Shown: positions 32,900-46,020 of the stretch, piece by piece | How the letters are laid out: each line of letters starts with the position of its first letter | Numbering within the stretch: the stretch's first letter is position 1 | Source: Ustilaginoidea virens | Lineage: Eukaryota > Ascomycota > Sordariomycetes > Hypocreales > Clavicipitaceae | Direction of reading: 5' to 3' | Length of the DNA: 64,000 bases | NCBI RefSeq assembly: GCF_000687475.1 | Contig: NC_057318.1 | Span: forward strand, 1,798,001-1,862,000 | Position numbers and translations under genes: made by a program | The notes under the pieces: model-generated | The model's input: the letters and a program-made list of their open reading frames with translations, nothing else | What the model was told of the DNA's origin: nothing | Database searches by the model: none

Positions 32900-34150
32900 C
32901 GGTCGATAGATTTAGACCTTTAATCTTTTTAATACCCTTAACCCTTTAGATCCTTATTTATTCTATACTACCCTCTCTATTACTATAGCTATTATTAGGG
33001 GCTATTTTTATTTTCCTTTTTCCCTTCTTTTTCCCCTTTAGGGAAGGGGATACTATAGATCTCGAATATATTTTTCGTTTAACCCTAGTAGCTAAACCTA
33101 GTATTCCTTTTATAGGCGATTTTATTATTTTTAACCCCTTTTTCTTCTTTTTAAAGGGGGAAAGGGTAGGGGTATTAGTATAAAGATAAAGAGAGGATAG
33201 CAATAGAACTACTAATTTAGCTTGCTTAGGCTATACCGATTGAGTAATAGGTAGGGGAGGCTTTAATAGCGGTATAGATAGCGCTTTAGAGGCAGATGCT
33301 ATTAGCTAAGACTCCGCTTAGGACTTTATAAACTTTAAAAATATAACCGTTTACTGCAATTTACTAGAAGATAGTATTATAGGAGTCTTAGACTATATTA
33401 GCAAGACCCCCTCGCTATAAAGTAGTTCTCTTATAGCAGTAAGCCTAGGAGTAGGCTCGTTATCGATATCTAGTATAATAATAGAACTAGTAAGGCTTTT
33501 ATCGCCGGTAATAGTAGTAGGAGGCTAAGGTCCCTCGACCGATAAAAGAGGCTAGGGCTTACCGTTATAGGCGCGCTCTAAAGCTAAAACCCCTTTCTTA
33601 ATAAGCCTAAAGAAATCGGCTGGTAGTAAGATTAGGACTATAGGTATTATTATTTATATTATAATAGTAGAGTCGTTTTGACCCTTTTAAGGTACTAAGG
33701 TAATTAGCGTAATAGACTAATATATAGCCTATTAGGCCTTATAGTAATCGTCTTTATCTACCTACTAAAGTTAACTATAAAGTTAAAGGATACCGGCAAA
33801 CTAATATACTTACTTCCTGCTTATAAGCATAGGCCTTCTGCAATATAAGCATATTCTCTACCGGTTCGTGGTTTATAGTATTACACACTAGGATATAATA
33901 AGGCTTCCGCTTCGAAGTATAAGCGAAATAGGCACCCTTAAGCCCTACCTACTATTAGAAAAAGATAGATAATAATTAAAGAGAACCTTTTACCTTATTG
34001 GTTATAACAATAAGCAGCTATATCGGCACCGCGGTATATGCAGGGACGATATAGCCATTTTCAAGTTAGGCCAGGACCTAACTTCAGAATGGTAGGCATA
34101 TTAAAAAATAAAAGATGCATAAAAACTACTATAGTGTAATTGAGGCGGAG
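32900..34150 (-). other. LINE G 3' region, diverged ORF3 equivalent
   Basis: Sits where the other copies have ORF3. Reading the - strand, weak similarity to the QVDSYKALQQ part of ORF3 appears near 33740-33800, and a Lys-rich stretch replaces the Gly/Glu tract near 32990-33170. Too degraded to call a gene; it may be a diverged ORF3 or unrelated 3' sequence. Confidence 0.3.
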
Positions 34151-34764
34151 AAGTAAAGGAAAATTCTTAGTAATTTTCAATAAGGAATAAAAAGGGAAGA
34201 GGAAAGGAATTAAAAAGGTAGGGTAGGTAAGGGAGACTTTATACCGCTATATACCCGCACTAGATCACTCGACCGTCCGCCAGCTGCCCTAACCTACATC
34301 AGACGAAGTTAATAATAACAAAACGCACGACTTACTGCGATACCGCCGCCCACCCGATACTAATATTACCGCCGCCCCCTATACCCAATAATATTAATTA
34401 TATCGGTTCCGATTCACACCTACCTTAGAGCCTAACTAATGCCCAATAACTAATGACTAATGACTACTAATGCAAATCACTGCGCCTATCGAGGCGTGCC
34501 TACTATCTATACTTTCCCAGCCCTACCGCCAGACCTAGTCTCGCGCGATAGGACACCTCCTCGCAATATATAGTAAACCCCCTTCGATTCTAAAGGGATA
34601 CCATCGACTACAGACAATATATAGGTTTTCCTCCCGGCACTCGGGTTTCCTATATAGATTAGGCATAGAGGTACTAGCATTAGGCTAGATGGGGGCTTAT
34701 CCCCCCCCTAGATAGCTTAGCTAGCGTAATATATATATATATATATATATATAGTTAATCCTAT

Positions 34765-36860
34765 CGGTTATACCTATTTTAGCTATTCTTTTAAGGAATT
34801 ATTAAGAGATATAGTTAAAATAAAGGTCGATTAGGGGTATAACTGCCTTAGTCTCGAGGGTATTTAGTAGTATAGCTTTAAAGGCCCTAATGACTATATA
34901 GAGGTAGGCTGATTATTTTATAGCTAGGGATTTTATAATGCCTTTTACTATCCCTTTAAAGATAATAGGGGTATATTATACTCTTACGCTAAAGGCAATA
35001 AAGGTTTAAATAACCTATATATAGATAAAGCGTATTTTCTAATAATAGCAGCTTTAGGTAGAGGCTACTATCGCTATAAGCGTAAATTATTACTATTTAA
35101 GTTTCTTTACGATCTTAATTTAGTATTCCCTCTATTTTATCTTATAGTAGATTTCAACCCCTAAGAATCTAATATATTATTTTAGCTATATTATAGTAGT
35201 CCCAAGCCGTACTAAGGTCTTATCTGCTTTATATATATAGGTGAAATAGATAAGCTTACTTTTACCAGGGTTAAAATTTAATCCTACTTATTTAGACTAA
35301 TTATTATAGATAGCCTATATTTTCTCAAGTAGTGCCTTAATCTCCCTTATATCTCTCCTATAGGCTATAATATTAGTATTATTAGTAAAGCCTAGTATAA
35401 TAATTAATATAACCTCCTATAGTCTTTTATAAAGTAGTATAATATAGATAAGGAAGAGGATAAAGAAAAAAAGGGACCCTTAAGGGATCCTAGTAGTAAT
35501 TAGTAATTTATCTATAAATTACCCCTTAAAGTAGATTTATATTAAGCATAAATTAATAAAGCTGTATATTTATACTGCTAATTAAAGTAGAAGCCCTTTT
35601 TCTAATAGTAAATAGATAAGGCAGATATAATTAATAGTATTAAATATAGCTAAGATATTTAATTAAAATAGTAAGGCGATCCTACTATAGTGCTAAGTCA
35701 TGCATATAATTTCGTTTAATATATTTAGTACTATATCGGTTAATTAGTTTATCCTATTATTTATTTAAAGGTCTAAAAGGAGGTTACCTTCTTTAAGAGT
35801 AGTAATAAGCTACTATATAATTATAGCTTTTATAATTTTTCCTATTAAGTTAAAAAAAAATATTAGTCTTTAGCCTCCTACCTTATAGTACTCTTCTAGC
35901 TTTTTCCTTAGTTTCTATAGTACTATTACTTTAGCCTCCCAGTATTAAGCCGGGTAGTATTTAATATAGTATATTTTATTTAGGAGATATATAAGAGTAG
36001 TAATAAGTAGGGGGCTATATGCTTTAAAGAATCCTATTAAGAGCCTATTAGGGCCTAATGCTTTCTAGCCTACTATATTATATAATGCGATATATACCTT
36101 TTCGTAGGAAAAGGAATTAATAGGGGGGAATATAATAGTAGTAAGCTAGGGGAATATTAGGTTAGGGATATTATTATAAGTAGCTTAAGAGGTAGGGAAA
36201 AACTATTTAGTAAAGACCTATACTTTTTCCTTATATATTATAGCTTTTAGGCCTAGGCCGCTTTATTCTAGTAGAGGGATCTCTTTTAATTTAGGCGGGA
36301 GGCTATTATATAGATAGGCCTATTTCTCTAGGGATTATAAGTCGGTATTTTAGGCGGTGGCTTTATTAAGGGTTTCTCTTTATAATTAGCGCTATTCCTT
36401 TTATATAATATAGGACTAAGTTACCCCCGCCTCTTATATAGCACTAAGATTCTCTAGGGTATAATATACTACCTATTTTCAGTAGGCCTTTTTTATAGTA
36501 TTTTAGGCTATCTTAGTGCGGGAGTTCTACTAAAGCTTTATGCTAAGAGCTTTAGGTGCCTTTTTTTAGGGCTATAATATTAGCGATACTCTAGAGTTAG
36601 CTAGTAAGCTATACAGTATATATATCTATTTCGGTAGGGGAGTAAAGTAGGGCTTTAGTATAAAAGGTAGTAAATCGGTTTTTAGTTTCAATTTAGGCGA
36701 GGTATTAGTTAAGGGACTTCTAATTATTCTTTACAGGGGGGGCTTTTATATAGTAATTGCCAGTTTTAATATATATAAGTTAAGGGATATAGTCGGACCC
36801 TATAAGGTCGGTATTTCTAAAGTATTCGACTATAATATTTTACGTAACTTATATCATAAA
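34765..36860 (-). mobile_element. LINE copy F, right segment (ORF2, 5'-truncated)
   Basis: Continues the - strand reverse transcriptase cut at 27912. The catalytic box reads FTNN near 35375-35395. The copy ends near 36860 inside ORF2, so LINE F is 5'-truncated. The end abuts the outer end of the Gypsy copy. Confidence 0.7.
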
Positions 36861-36862
36861 GC

Positions 36863-39390
36863 AGAAAAATTTTATCGCTAGCTATTAGTCAGAAATCTAT
36901 TTATACTAAGGCTTTTTCCTTTATCTACTTCTCTTTTATACTTTTTTCTCCCTTTCTCTATCCCTATACCTATTATTACTAAGGCTATTATTCCTAATAG
37001 TAAGTCTATAGTATTATTACTATTGTAAGAATCGTCTCTACTAATAGAGTTATACTATCGAAAGTTCCTAGATTATTCGTATTAAGTCTATATAATAAAT
37101 CGTCCGATACTAATAGGTATTTAGGTCCCCCCCTATTTGCTATTATATCGGATTTATCGCTATATTATCCGGAGGATTAATAGATAGAAATACGCCTATT
37201 ACCTAAAACCCTTTTATAACCCTATTAGGTTTATCCTAAGCGTCTACTAAAGGCTCTAGAAGTGCTAAGTATAGAAAAGGTTCCTAGCTAGAAACGCTAT
37301 TATAGCTGCTATAGTCTATACCTTCCTTAGGACGGTTATATATTTCCCCCCCTAGCTTTAAGCTTATTATTATTTCTAATAATAATAAGAGTCTGGTAAA
37401 ACTTTTATCGCTTAATATAAAAGCCTTATTATCGCCCTTATATTCTCCTGCCCCTTTTCGTATAAAAGTCCTATCGTCGATAGGGATAATACTAATAAAA
37501 ACTTCTTCTTTAATAGCTATTACCCTTAAGACCCTATCTAGAGTATTATTAGCTCCCTTCTTATCTACTAATATACCCTAAATGCCTTCGCGCATTAGGA
37601 AAATACTGCCCTTACCTACTATTAGATTATTATATTAGCAATTATAGAAGAAATGTACTATAAAGGAGTTCTTTATCTAAAGGGATTCTAAAGGATTAAA
37701 TACTAATAATATTAAGGAGGTAGAGTATACCTATATCGCCTATATATAGAATATTATAAATACTAGAGAATATATCGTTTATATACGGTTTAATCGCTCC
37801 TAAGCTTATATTTAATACTATTAGAAATATAAGATATATATCTAATATAAGTATATAATATCGATAAATCCCTAACAGCAGTAGATAATAAAGCGCATTA
37901 TCTGTATAGTATAAAAGAAATAAAGTATTAAAGAGGCCGCCTATTTAAAGGTAAAAGATATCCTAAGCCGAAAGGCCTATCTTCGCCCTAAGTTCAATCT
38001 ACTATATTATTAATAGGATAAACTATAGGCTATAGCGTAAGAGTATATTATAATAGCCCTTTCTGCGTATACCCCGGCTATTAATATTAGCGGGTCGACT
38101 CCTGCTATACCTATAATGACTATTATTCCCTTTATTTTAATTATCGGGTCTTAATAGGCTAGTAGTAACTCTATAGCGCCTATTATATAACTACTCGCGG
38201 AATAATAATAAGATATATAGATTATAGCAGAAGTAATAACTAGCTTTACGTATTAAGTTACCCCTATTATACCTATGCTTTATACTCCGCCTACTTCCCT
38301 TTAGTTAGCATCCTCCTTATATACTAGTATAGCCTTACCTTAGGCCCCTATACTAATAATTATACCGCTAGCTAAAGCCAGTTCTATTACTACCGGCCCG
38401 GTATTATAAGTATATCCCCCCAGACCTATTATGCCCTATTATAGGTACTTAAGCCATACTATATTAAGTTAGTATCCGCTAATTATACCGCTAATACCGC
38501 TACTACTTTTCCTATCTTACTATCTTATAGTCCCCTCCCTTCCCCTATATACCCCCCTATTAAATCCTATAGGAGGGTAAAGGAATATTAATAAGGGTAA
38601 AAGTAGTAAAAGCAATAAGAATTAAGAATATAAAAATAGGGCTAAAATTGCTAAGAAATAAAAGATAAACGCTAAAACTTACTAGATTATTTTACTAAAA
38701 AAGAAAAGGATTAGTTTTTTTTTTTTTTTATATTATTAGATGATATTAAAGTTATAAGTCTAAAATCTAATCCTAAAGCCGTATAGGTCTATTATATATC
38801 TAAATATCCCCCTATTTAGCCTTAAATGCTTTTTATATTATTATCTCTAAGAAGTTCTCTAGGGGTTCCTATATAGGTAAATTATATCCTTTCTATTTAA
38901 TAAGTATATTATAGTTCCACCCTTAACCTTAAGTATTCCTTATAGCTAAAATTTCTTCTACTTTATATTTTTTATATAGCCGATTAGAGTCCTAAGGTAG
39001 TATAAGTAGGGGACTAGATTATATATTAGTTAGCTTTTAATTTAAAAATAGATTAAAGGCCGCTTATTCGACTAAATTAATATAGAAAACTAGGTAAATA
39101 CCCTATAGGATATTAAATCGAATATTAAGCAGAGATAGTATAGCTATAACTATATACTTTACTAAGACCTAATTAAGCTTTTTATAAGGCCGGTTTATCT
39201 TAATATTATATAAGGTAAGCTATACCTAATTTTTAATTTAAAAATATTCTATTAGGTAATATAAACGGTTAATTACGTCTTATTATCGCTATTATATAAA
39301 GGCGATAGCAGCCTAGGCTACTTTTTATCCCTTATAGAAGGTAACTAAGAATAGGGCGGCTTACCCTTTTAGGGTTATTAAACTTAATAT
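36863..39390 (-). mobile_element. Ty3/Gypsy chromovirus, 3' segment (integrase end, chromodomain, long tail)
   Basis: - strand continuation of the element at 46021-50571. The integrase C-terminal region reads V.LTLYNIKINRPYKKLN...KYIVI near 39240-39100, then NIL.GIYLVFYINL. The chromodomain is at about 38970-38870 (EEILAIRNT, LIK.KGYNLPI.EPLENF). About 1.85 kb follows to 36863 without a recognised domain; its + strand also looks protein-like once TAA/TAG are read as Gln, but that reading has little weight in RIP DNA. The 3' LTR is missing. Confidence 0.7.
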
Positions 39391-39406
39391 TATATCTAGA
39401 GGCAAT
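39391..39406. repeat. target-site duplication, left copy (LINE E)
   Basis: tatatctagaggcaat here and at 46005-46020. The Gypsy integrase reading joins when LINE E is removed. Confidence 0.85.
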
Positions 39407-40109
39407 TATTATTTATTATTAAATTACTTTAGGGGGCTATTCTAAGCTAGAATTGCCTATTTAGTACTCCGGCAAATAATCCGGAAGGGAAAAACCCGAG
39501 GTCCGGAGGGAAAACCCTTCCTACTAGTATAATTATAACGATTAGGGAGTCGGGCCCCTAGGGGGGCCGACGGGTTTCCGGCATATAGGGAAGGTAGGTG
39601 CGCTATCGCTTAGGATCGTACCTAGCGGCAGTACTGGGAAAAGTGCGAGAGCGATCCGGAGAAAATAGGTCCAGAAAAAGGTAGGTCTAATATCTATAGG
39701 GGAAGGGTGGTCCCGGGTCGGTATGCTATAAATCGAAAGTGAAGTAGAGGTTATATAAGCGGGGCAGCGCCGGCTGTATAGTATATGCGCCGGCTATACG
39801 GCATGCGTATTGCGCGGGGGCATTAGAGCAAAAGTAAGGGAATTTTCTATTATTAGGGCTATATCGGCGGCGAATTGGCTACAGGGGGGGTGCTTAGTAG
39901 AAGGCAAGCGGTATTAGATTAGAGATTAGAATAAGCCGAATATAAAGAGAAGGTATAGGGGCCTTTAATCAGGCGAAAATATAAAAGTACAGGTGCCCCC
40001 CGATTTCTTAATCCCTTTTTCTTCCTTTCTATATAGCTATTATTTTTCTATATATAATCCCTTTAAGCCCTATTTTCTGGCGCTGCAGGGATAATGTTAA
40101 CCCGTGCGG

Positions 40110-41480
40110 TAGGGCGGTAATAATAGCAGCAGCATCAGCATTAGCAATAGCGGCAGCAATAGCATTAGCAGCAGTAATAGCAGTAGTAGCAATAGCCATA
40201 GCAATAGTAATAATAATAGCAGTAGTATGCCGAAAAAGTCGGTATCTTTAGATAAGGGGGTAAGTACTACCCGCTCCCGCTGTATTAGTATTACTAATCT
40301 ATTATTATTAGCCCGGCGAGCTATAAGGCTGGCCCTACGACCCTTACTTAATATAAGCTAAAAACCCTAAATATTATTACTACTCTTAATAAGATAAGAC
40401 TTAACCGATCGAACCCTAATCCGACTAGCATTCGAATAATAGTAATATAGTATAATACTATATAGGGCCTAAGGCGGCGTATTTTACGTATACTATAGTA
40501 GGGAAAACCTATTAATCTTTTAAATAGACTCTTAAGAACTAGGAGTCTATTTACGCCCTCTTAAGTGCCTAAGAGGTGCTAGCCGTAGGGGGGGAGATAC
40601 ATATAAAGTATAGGGACTATATAGGATAGGTACTAATATAGATAGGTTAATAACTACTACGCCCTCTAGTTAAAGGCGCAATAGGTATCGATTGCCTATA
40701 GTAGGGGGAAGGTAGTAGCGGCAGTAGTAGTAGTAGGGGGGAATATTACTCCTAGGGTAACCCAGGAGGCGCTAGACCTTAAAGAGCATAAGGTAGAAGT
40801 ATTAGAGGGCATTTAGGCCGCATTAAAGCTACTTATATCTTAGGGGCAAAAGAGGGCGGCAGAGGGGGAGGGGGAGAGGGGGGAGAGGGAGGGGGGGCTA
40901 TTATAAGGGCCGGCAGGGGAGGGAGAAGGGGGGGGGGGAGGGGGGCTCTAATATTAATATTATAGCTTCAAAGTAGCTAAGAATTAATTATATTTATCCG
41001 CCTATTATATCTCCTCTCTCCTATATCGGGATATTATTATTAGATATTAAGGGCGGTATCGGGCGGTTAGGGTCGGCCTAATGCCTCTCTAGGGGCAGAT
41101 CGCTAGAGCGATTAAGCGAGCTAGAATTAATTAAAGCGGTTAAGGCTAAAGATCTAATATATAAATCGGCAGGTAAGGCTTAGCTTATTAAGGGTAATAG
41201 AGATCCCTTAGCAGTCTTAGAAGAGGCTTAGGCTAGTCTTATATAGCTATTAGCGCTATTGTCTATATTTTAGGTAAAAGAGGATTAAATAATAATAATC
41301 TTTAGGGGCCTCTCTATATCGGCAGAAAGGCGAAGGCATAATAGGGACTTAGCGCTAATAGAGGAAGGAGTTTAATCCGATCTTTTCTATATAAAGCTAG
41401 GTAAATACGGCCGATTTATATTTAAAGAGGCTATTATAGAGCTGAATTATTATAGCTATAGATTAAAAGTCTAGGGCCTT
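40110..41480 (+). pseudogene. LINE E opposite-strand ORF3
   Basis: The Ser/Asn codon repeat (about 40112-40225) is in frame with ATG-CCG-AAA at 40226 (MPKKSVSLDKGVSTTRSR). The G-rich tract is at about 40862-40945, and the distal LFYIKLGKYGRFIFKEA-like part near 41380-41425. It is close to copy B but has a different number of repeat codons and no net frame change across the repeat. Function unknown. Confidence 0.45.
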
Positions 41481-44400
41481 TTCTGCTGCTATAGGCCTAT
41501 ACCGCTGCCGTTTTACTCTTATAGCGGCTTAATATTTAGACTATTTAATAAGCCACTCTTTTATTAGGCATTCTTTAGCTATTAGCTGCTATAGGTCGAG
41601 TTTTAAGAATAGGATATATATCTAGGGTTCTTTATAGTCATTCTACTAATAGTATTAGAATATCGCTATTACTATAGTAGAGGCGCAGTTAATTTACTTA
41701 GCTATCCTAGTTTTTATTATCCTTTCTAAGAATCGCTAGCAGATATAGTTTAGATATAAATTAATAGGTAGTATAGCCGCTTCGGTCTTAAGGATATCTA
41801 TTGGTATAGCCCTAAAGGCCCTAATAATAATTCAAAGGCAAAATAATTATTCTATAGTTAATAATTTTACAATACCTTTTGCTACCCTACTAGGGGCAGT
41901 AGGGGTATACTAAACTCTTATGCTAAAGGTAATAATAGTGCGAATAACCTATATATAGACTAATCGGGCCTCTTTATATTGATATCCCTATATAGAGGCT
42001 GCTATTACTATAAGGGCGAGTCGCTACTACTTAAGCTTTTTAGCTATTTTTATGCGGTATTTACGCTACTAAAGTTTTCGGTAGATTTTAACCCCTAGGA
42101 AATAGGCATACTGCTTTAGCTAAATTATTATAGTCCTAAGTTAGACCGGCATCTTATCTGCTTTATAGGCGCGTATAAAATAGATAAGCTTACTTTTTCT
42201 TAGGTCAAAATTAAGCCTAGCTTATTTAGATTACTCTTTATAGATTATCTATACCTTTTTAAGTAGGATCTAAGTCTCTTTTATACTCCTCTTATATACT
42301 ATAATATTAGTATTATTTGCGAATCCTAAGGTAATAATAGAGGCTACTTCTTTAAGCCTCTTATAAAGTAGTATAATATAGATTAGGAAGAGGATAAGGG
42401 AAAGGGGGGACTTTTATAAGACCCTAGTAGTAATAAGTAGGTTATTAATTAATTTGCCCTTAAAGTGAATTCGTATTATACAAGAGTTAGTAAAGCTATA
42501 GACCTATACTATAATCTATAGCGGTAATCCCTTTTCTAAAAGTAGGTAGGTAAGTCGAATATAGTTTATTATATTAAAAGCTATAGATATATTGAGATAG
42601 AGGAGCGAAGCGATCTTACTATAATATTATACCGTACGAACTATTTCTACGAGAGTATTAAGGGCTATATTTATAGAATAATTAGCTTTATTTCTTATCT
42701 AAAGGTCTAAAAGTAGGTTGCCCTCCTTAAGGGCGGTAGTAAGCTAGCGTACTACTGCGGCTTCTAAGATTTTATCGGTTAGGTTAAATAAGGATATTAA
42801 TCTTTAGCCTCCTACTTTAGAGTATTCTTTTAGTTTTTTTCCTAGCTTTCTTAGTATAATTATGCAGGCTTTTTAGAATTAAGCTAGGTAGTGCCTAATA
42901 TAGTAGGACTTATTAAAAAGGTGGGTAAGAGTTATAATTAAGGGGGGGCTATATGCCTTAAGGAATCCTATAGGTAGCCTATCCGGTCTAGGGGCCTTCT
43001 AGCTGGCTATATAGTAAAGGGCGGTATAGACCTCTTTATATATAAATCTTTTATATAGCGGGAATTTTATATTAGCGAATAGGGGGAAGGTTAGGTCTAG
43101 TATATCCTTAAATATTATATAGGACTAAAGGAAGAAATATTAAGCGAAGACCTATACTTTTTCGCTATATATAGTTACTAAGGGGTGGCTAGGGCTAGCG
43201 CATTTAAGTAGTAGGATCTCCCTAGACTTAGGGGGGAGGCTGCTATATAATCTAACCTATCGTTCTAAGGACTAAAGGTCTATATTTTATACTATAGCTT
43301 TCTTTAATGCCTTTCTCTAGGAGTATTATCGCTTTTCTTATATAACCTAGGTTTAAGTAGCTCTTGCGTCTTAGGCGGCCCTATAGTTTTTAGGGGTATA
43401 GTATGCTACCTACTTTTAGTACGCTTTCTTTGCGGCGATAGCGGCTATTTTTATATAGTTATTCTACTATAGTTCTATAGCGGGGGCTCTAGGGGTTTTC
43501 TTCGGGGCTATAATATCTGCAATTTCTTAAAGTTAGTAAGTAAGCTATTTAGTATATATATCTATTTCTTTAAGAGAGCTAAGCGGGGCTATAGTAGTAG
43601 TAAGTATAAAGCGGTTTTTAGCTTCTGCTTAAGCGAGGTATTAGTTAAGGGATTTCTAGCTGTTTTTCGAATAGGCTTTAGCAGCTTATAGGTTACTAGT
43701 ATCAATATAGATAAGCTATAGGATATAGTCGGACCTAGCGAGGTCTATATTGCCAAGATACTTAATAGTAAGGTCTTATATAACCTAGGTATAGTCTATA
43801 GTACTATTTCTTTTATTTGGCGCTCGCTATATAATTTCGCCGCAGGGGGTCGCTAGGCTGAGTCTCTATTGCATTATAAGGTCGAAGAGGGTATCGATAT
43901 TAGGTAAGGTTTTATCCAGGCTATCCCATAAGGGATAGTATATATTAAAGTCCCTAATAAATATACTTTAGGGTTAGGGCGGGAGCCTTATAAGGTCTAT
44001 AAAGGGGGTGGTCTAATTATATTTATAGCCTGGGGAGTAGATAGAGTAAATATTAGTTTTAAAGAGGCAGACTTTATACTAATTAGGTCTTTTCTTAGTG
44101 GTCTATATATTGAGACTATACCACTTATAGATATATATTGCTGCTTATCTGCTATAGGCTGCTAATACGTATTTATTAAGGCTTAGGCTCGGCGGGGCGC
44201 GGCTAGATATAGCGGGTTCTTAGATCGCTATAATATCAGGTTCGCTTCGGTAGTAAAGTGCTATTTATATAAGGGAGGTTTTCTTCTATATATTCTAATA
44301 GAGGACTAATATTATACGGATAGGTATATAGGGGTCGGTAGTAGCAGTATATTAGTAGTTATAGTAGAGGCAGAAGTCGGGGCTAGAGTAGGTATAGGCT

Positions 44401-45850
44401 CTAGGGCCAATAGGGTCCTAGTCTATCCTAATATTAGGACCGGTTATAAGAACGCAGTAAAGGTATGATTTAGTCTAGTATTAAATATTCCTTTAGAGAT
44501 AGAGCCCCCTCGGCTAAAGCGGCGGCTATATTTATATAGGGAGGATCCTTTTAAGATAATACGCTTAATCGGTTCCCTTAGGGGTAAGGTACTAGCTGCT
44601 CTATATTGGTTCTATTCCGCGATAGGAGTAGCATTTATAGATATTATAAGAGGCGCTATAAAAAGCCTAGGTCGGCTAGCATAAGAATTCCTAGCTAACT
44701 CCTATTGCTTATTTAAGGTTCTATAGAGGCAGGACTATACTAAATATAGGCCTTTATAGTTAAGGCATAACTCCCTTTATCTATAGGAGACTATTAGGCA
44801 AGCCTACTCCCCTTCTAGATGCCTTTCTACGCTATATTAGCCGTACTATAGGGCCGCTACGCAGTAGGCCGCAATATATCTAAACTTAAAGCAGTTATAG
44901 CACTATTTAGGGTGTAGGGCGTTATTATAAGGTTCAGCTTCGAATATCTCTACCTAATAGATAATACCAGACTTATAGAGCTTATTAGCGAAGTCAATAG
45001 AGTTTATACTTATAATTAGGGGCATATATATAGCAGTCCTATATAGGCGGTAGGGGGAGGCTCTAATGAAGCCTTCTCTATTCGCTTTAGTAAGGTTTTA
45101 GTAGATTTCTTTAGTTGCGATATTCGCTATATGGCTAGTAGGGAAATTCTTAATAATAAGACTAAATAAGTGTCGGTTTAGTTCTACCTCTTGCCTAAAG
45201 GCGGGTCGGACCTAGGTCGTATTGGCGATAAGACTTTTTACTGCTTTTTCTATAAAGGTGATAATAGTATTGCTATTGCGTAGCCTATATGCCGCGACCG
45301 TAGTATTCCTAGTGGTAGCTCTATTAACGGTATCTATAATTTCGACTAGTATTCGGTTGCGTAAGACCTCGCTAATACTATTGCCTTTGATTAAAATTTC
45401 CCTATAGATATATGGCGGGACTGGAAGGGGAGTGACGGTATATTAGGGTAGTATAGCAATAGCGGTGTATCCTTATACTGTGATATTCGCTTAGGTGATA
45501 GCTAGCGCCTATTTTAAGATATCTTAGAGGGCCGATTTAATAGCTTTTTCGATAGTCTTTAAAATTATATCGATAAAGGTGCCAATAGGGTCTAGGGTGG
45601 CCTTACTACGGGCCGTATTGGCTATAGTTTCTATAATTTTTTGTATTTATCTTAGTACTACTAGGGGGATATAATCCTAAAGCTCTTTTATTGATTCTTT
45701 AATTATAACGGCAGTAGGTCGCTTCTACTCTTAGGCAGGCTCGGTTTTAGTCTAGTTATACTGTATATTATTCGCGATCGTGGTGGTAGGGTTATAGCGG
45801 CTATATATAATGCCGCCCCTATTCCCTCTATCGATATCTATTACTTTATT
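41480..45850 (-). pseudogene. LINE E ORF1 and ORF2 (RIP-mutated)
   Basis: - strand: ORF1 occupies roughly 45850-44700 and ORF2 roughly 44500-41480, with the endonuclease core near 43925-43965 and RT at about 43300-42000. FANN replaces the catalytic [F/Y]xDD. Stops at former Gln/Trp codons are frequent, but the frame is otherwise easily followed against copy B. Confidence 0.65.
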
Positions 45851-46004
45851 CGCGCCTACTATATCTACTCTCTAGACGCGATATGCTATAGGCGAGGGGG
45901 GTAAACGGACGAGAGGAAGCGATTAGGATTATTAGAATTGATTTTAGAGGCGGTTTTATGCCGCTACCTAGGTGCGGGCGAAATCGCGAAGAGTTTTTTT
46001 GATA

Positions 46005-46020
46005 TATATCTAGAGGCAAT
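46005..46020. repeat. target-site duplication, right copy (LINE E)
   Basis: Second tatatctagaggcaat. See 39391-39406. Confidence 0.85.

Larger units (their letters stand above)
27931..34746 (+). mobile_element. LINE copy G, Tad1-like, full length, nested in LINE F
   Basis: A 6.8-kb element with the family's 5' terminus (GATTTCGCCCGCACCTCGGTACC near 27942), ORF1, ORF2, a 3' region with a diverged ORF3-like segment on the - strand, a hairpin-like CCTCCCGG...CGGGTTT near 34627-34650 and an (AT)n tail rather than (TAA)n. It represents a third subfamily. RIP-mutated throughout. Confidence 0.8.
39407..46004 (-). mobile_element. LINE copy E, Tad1-like, full length, nested in Gypsy integrase
   Basis: A 6.6-kb copy of the same subfamily as LINE B and closely similar to it along its length. 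Tail at 39407-39425, hairpin near 39484-39525, ORF3 on the + strand, ORF2 and ORF1 on the - strand, and the conserved 5' terminus ending near 45993. The RT box is FANN (about 42300-42325). RIP-mutated. Confidence 0.85.
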
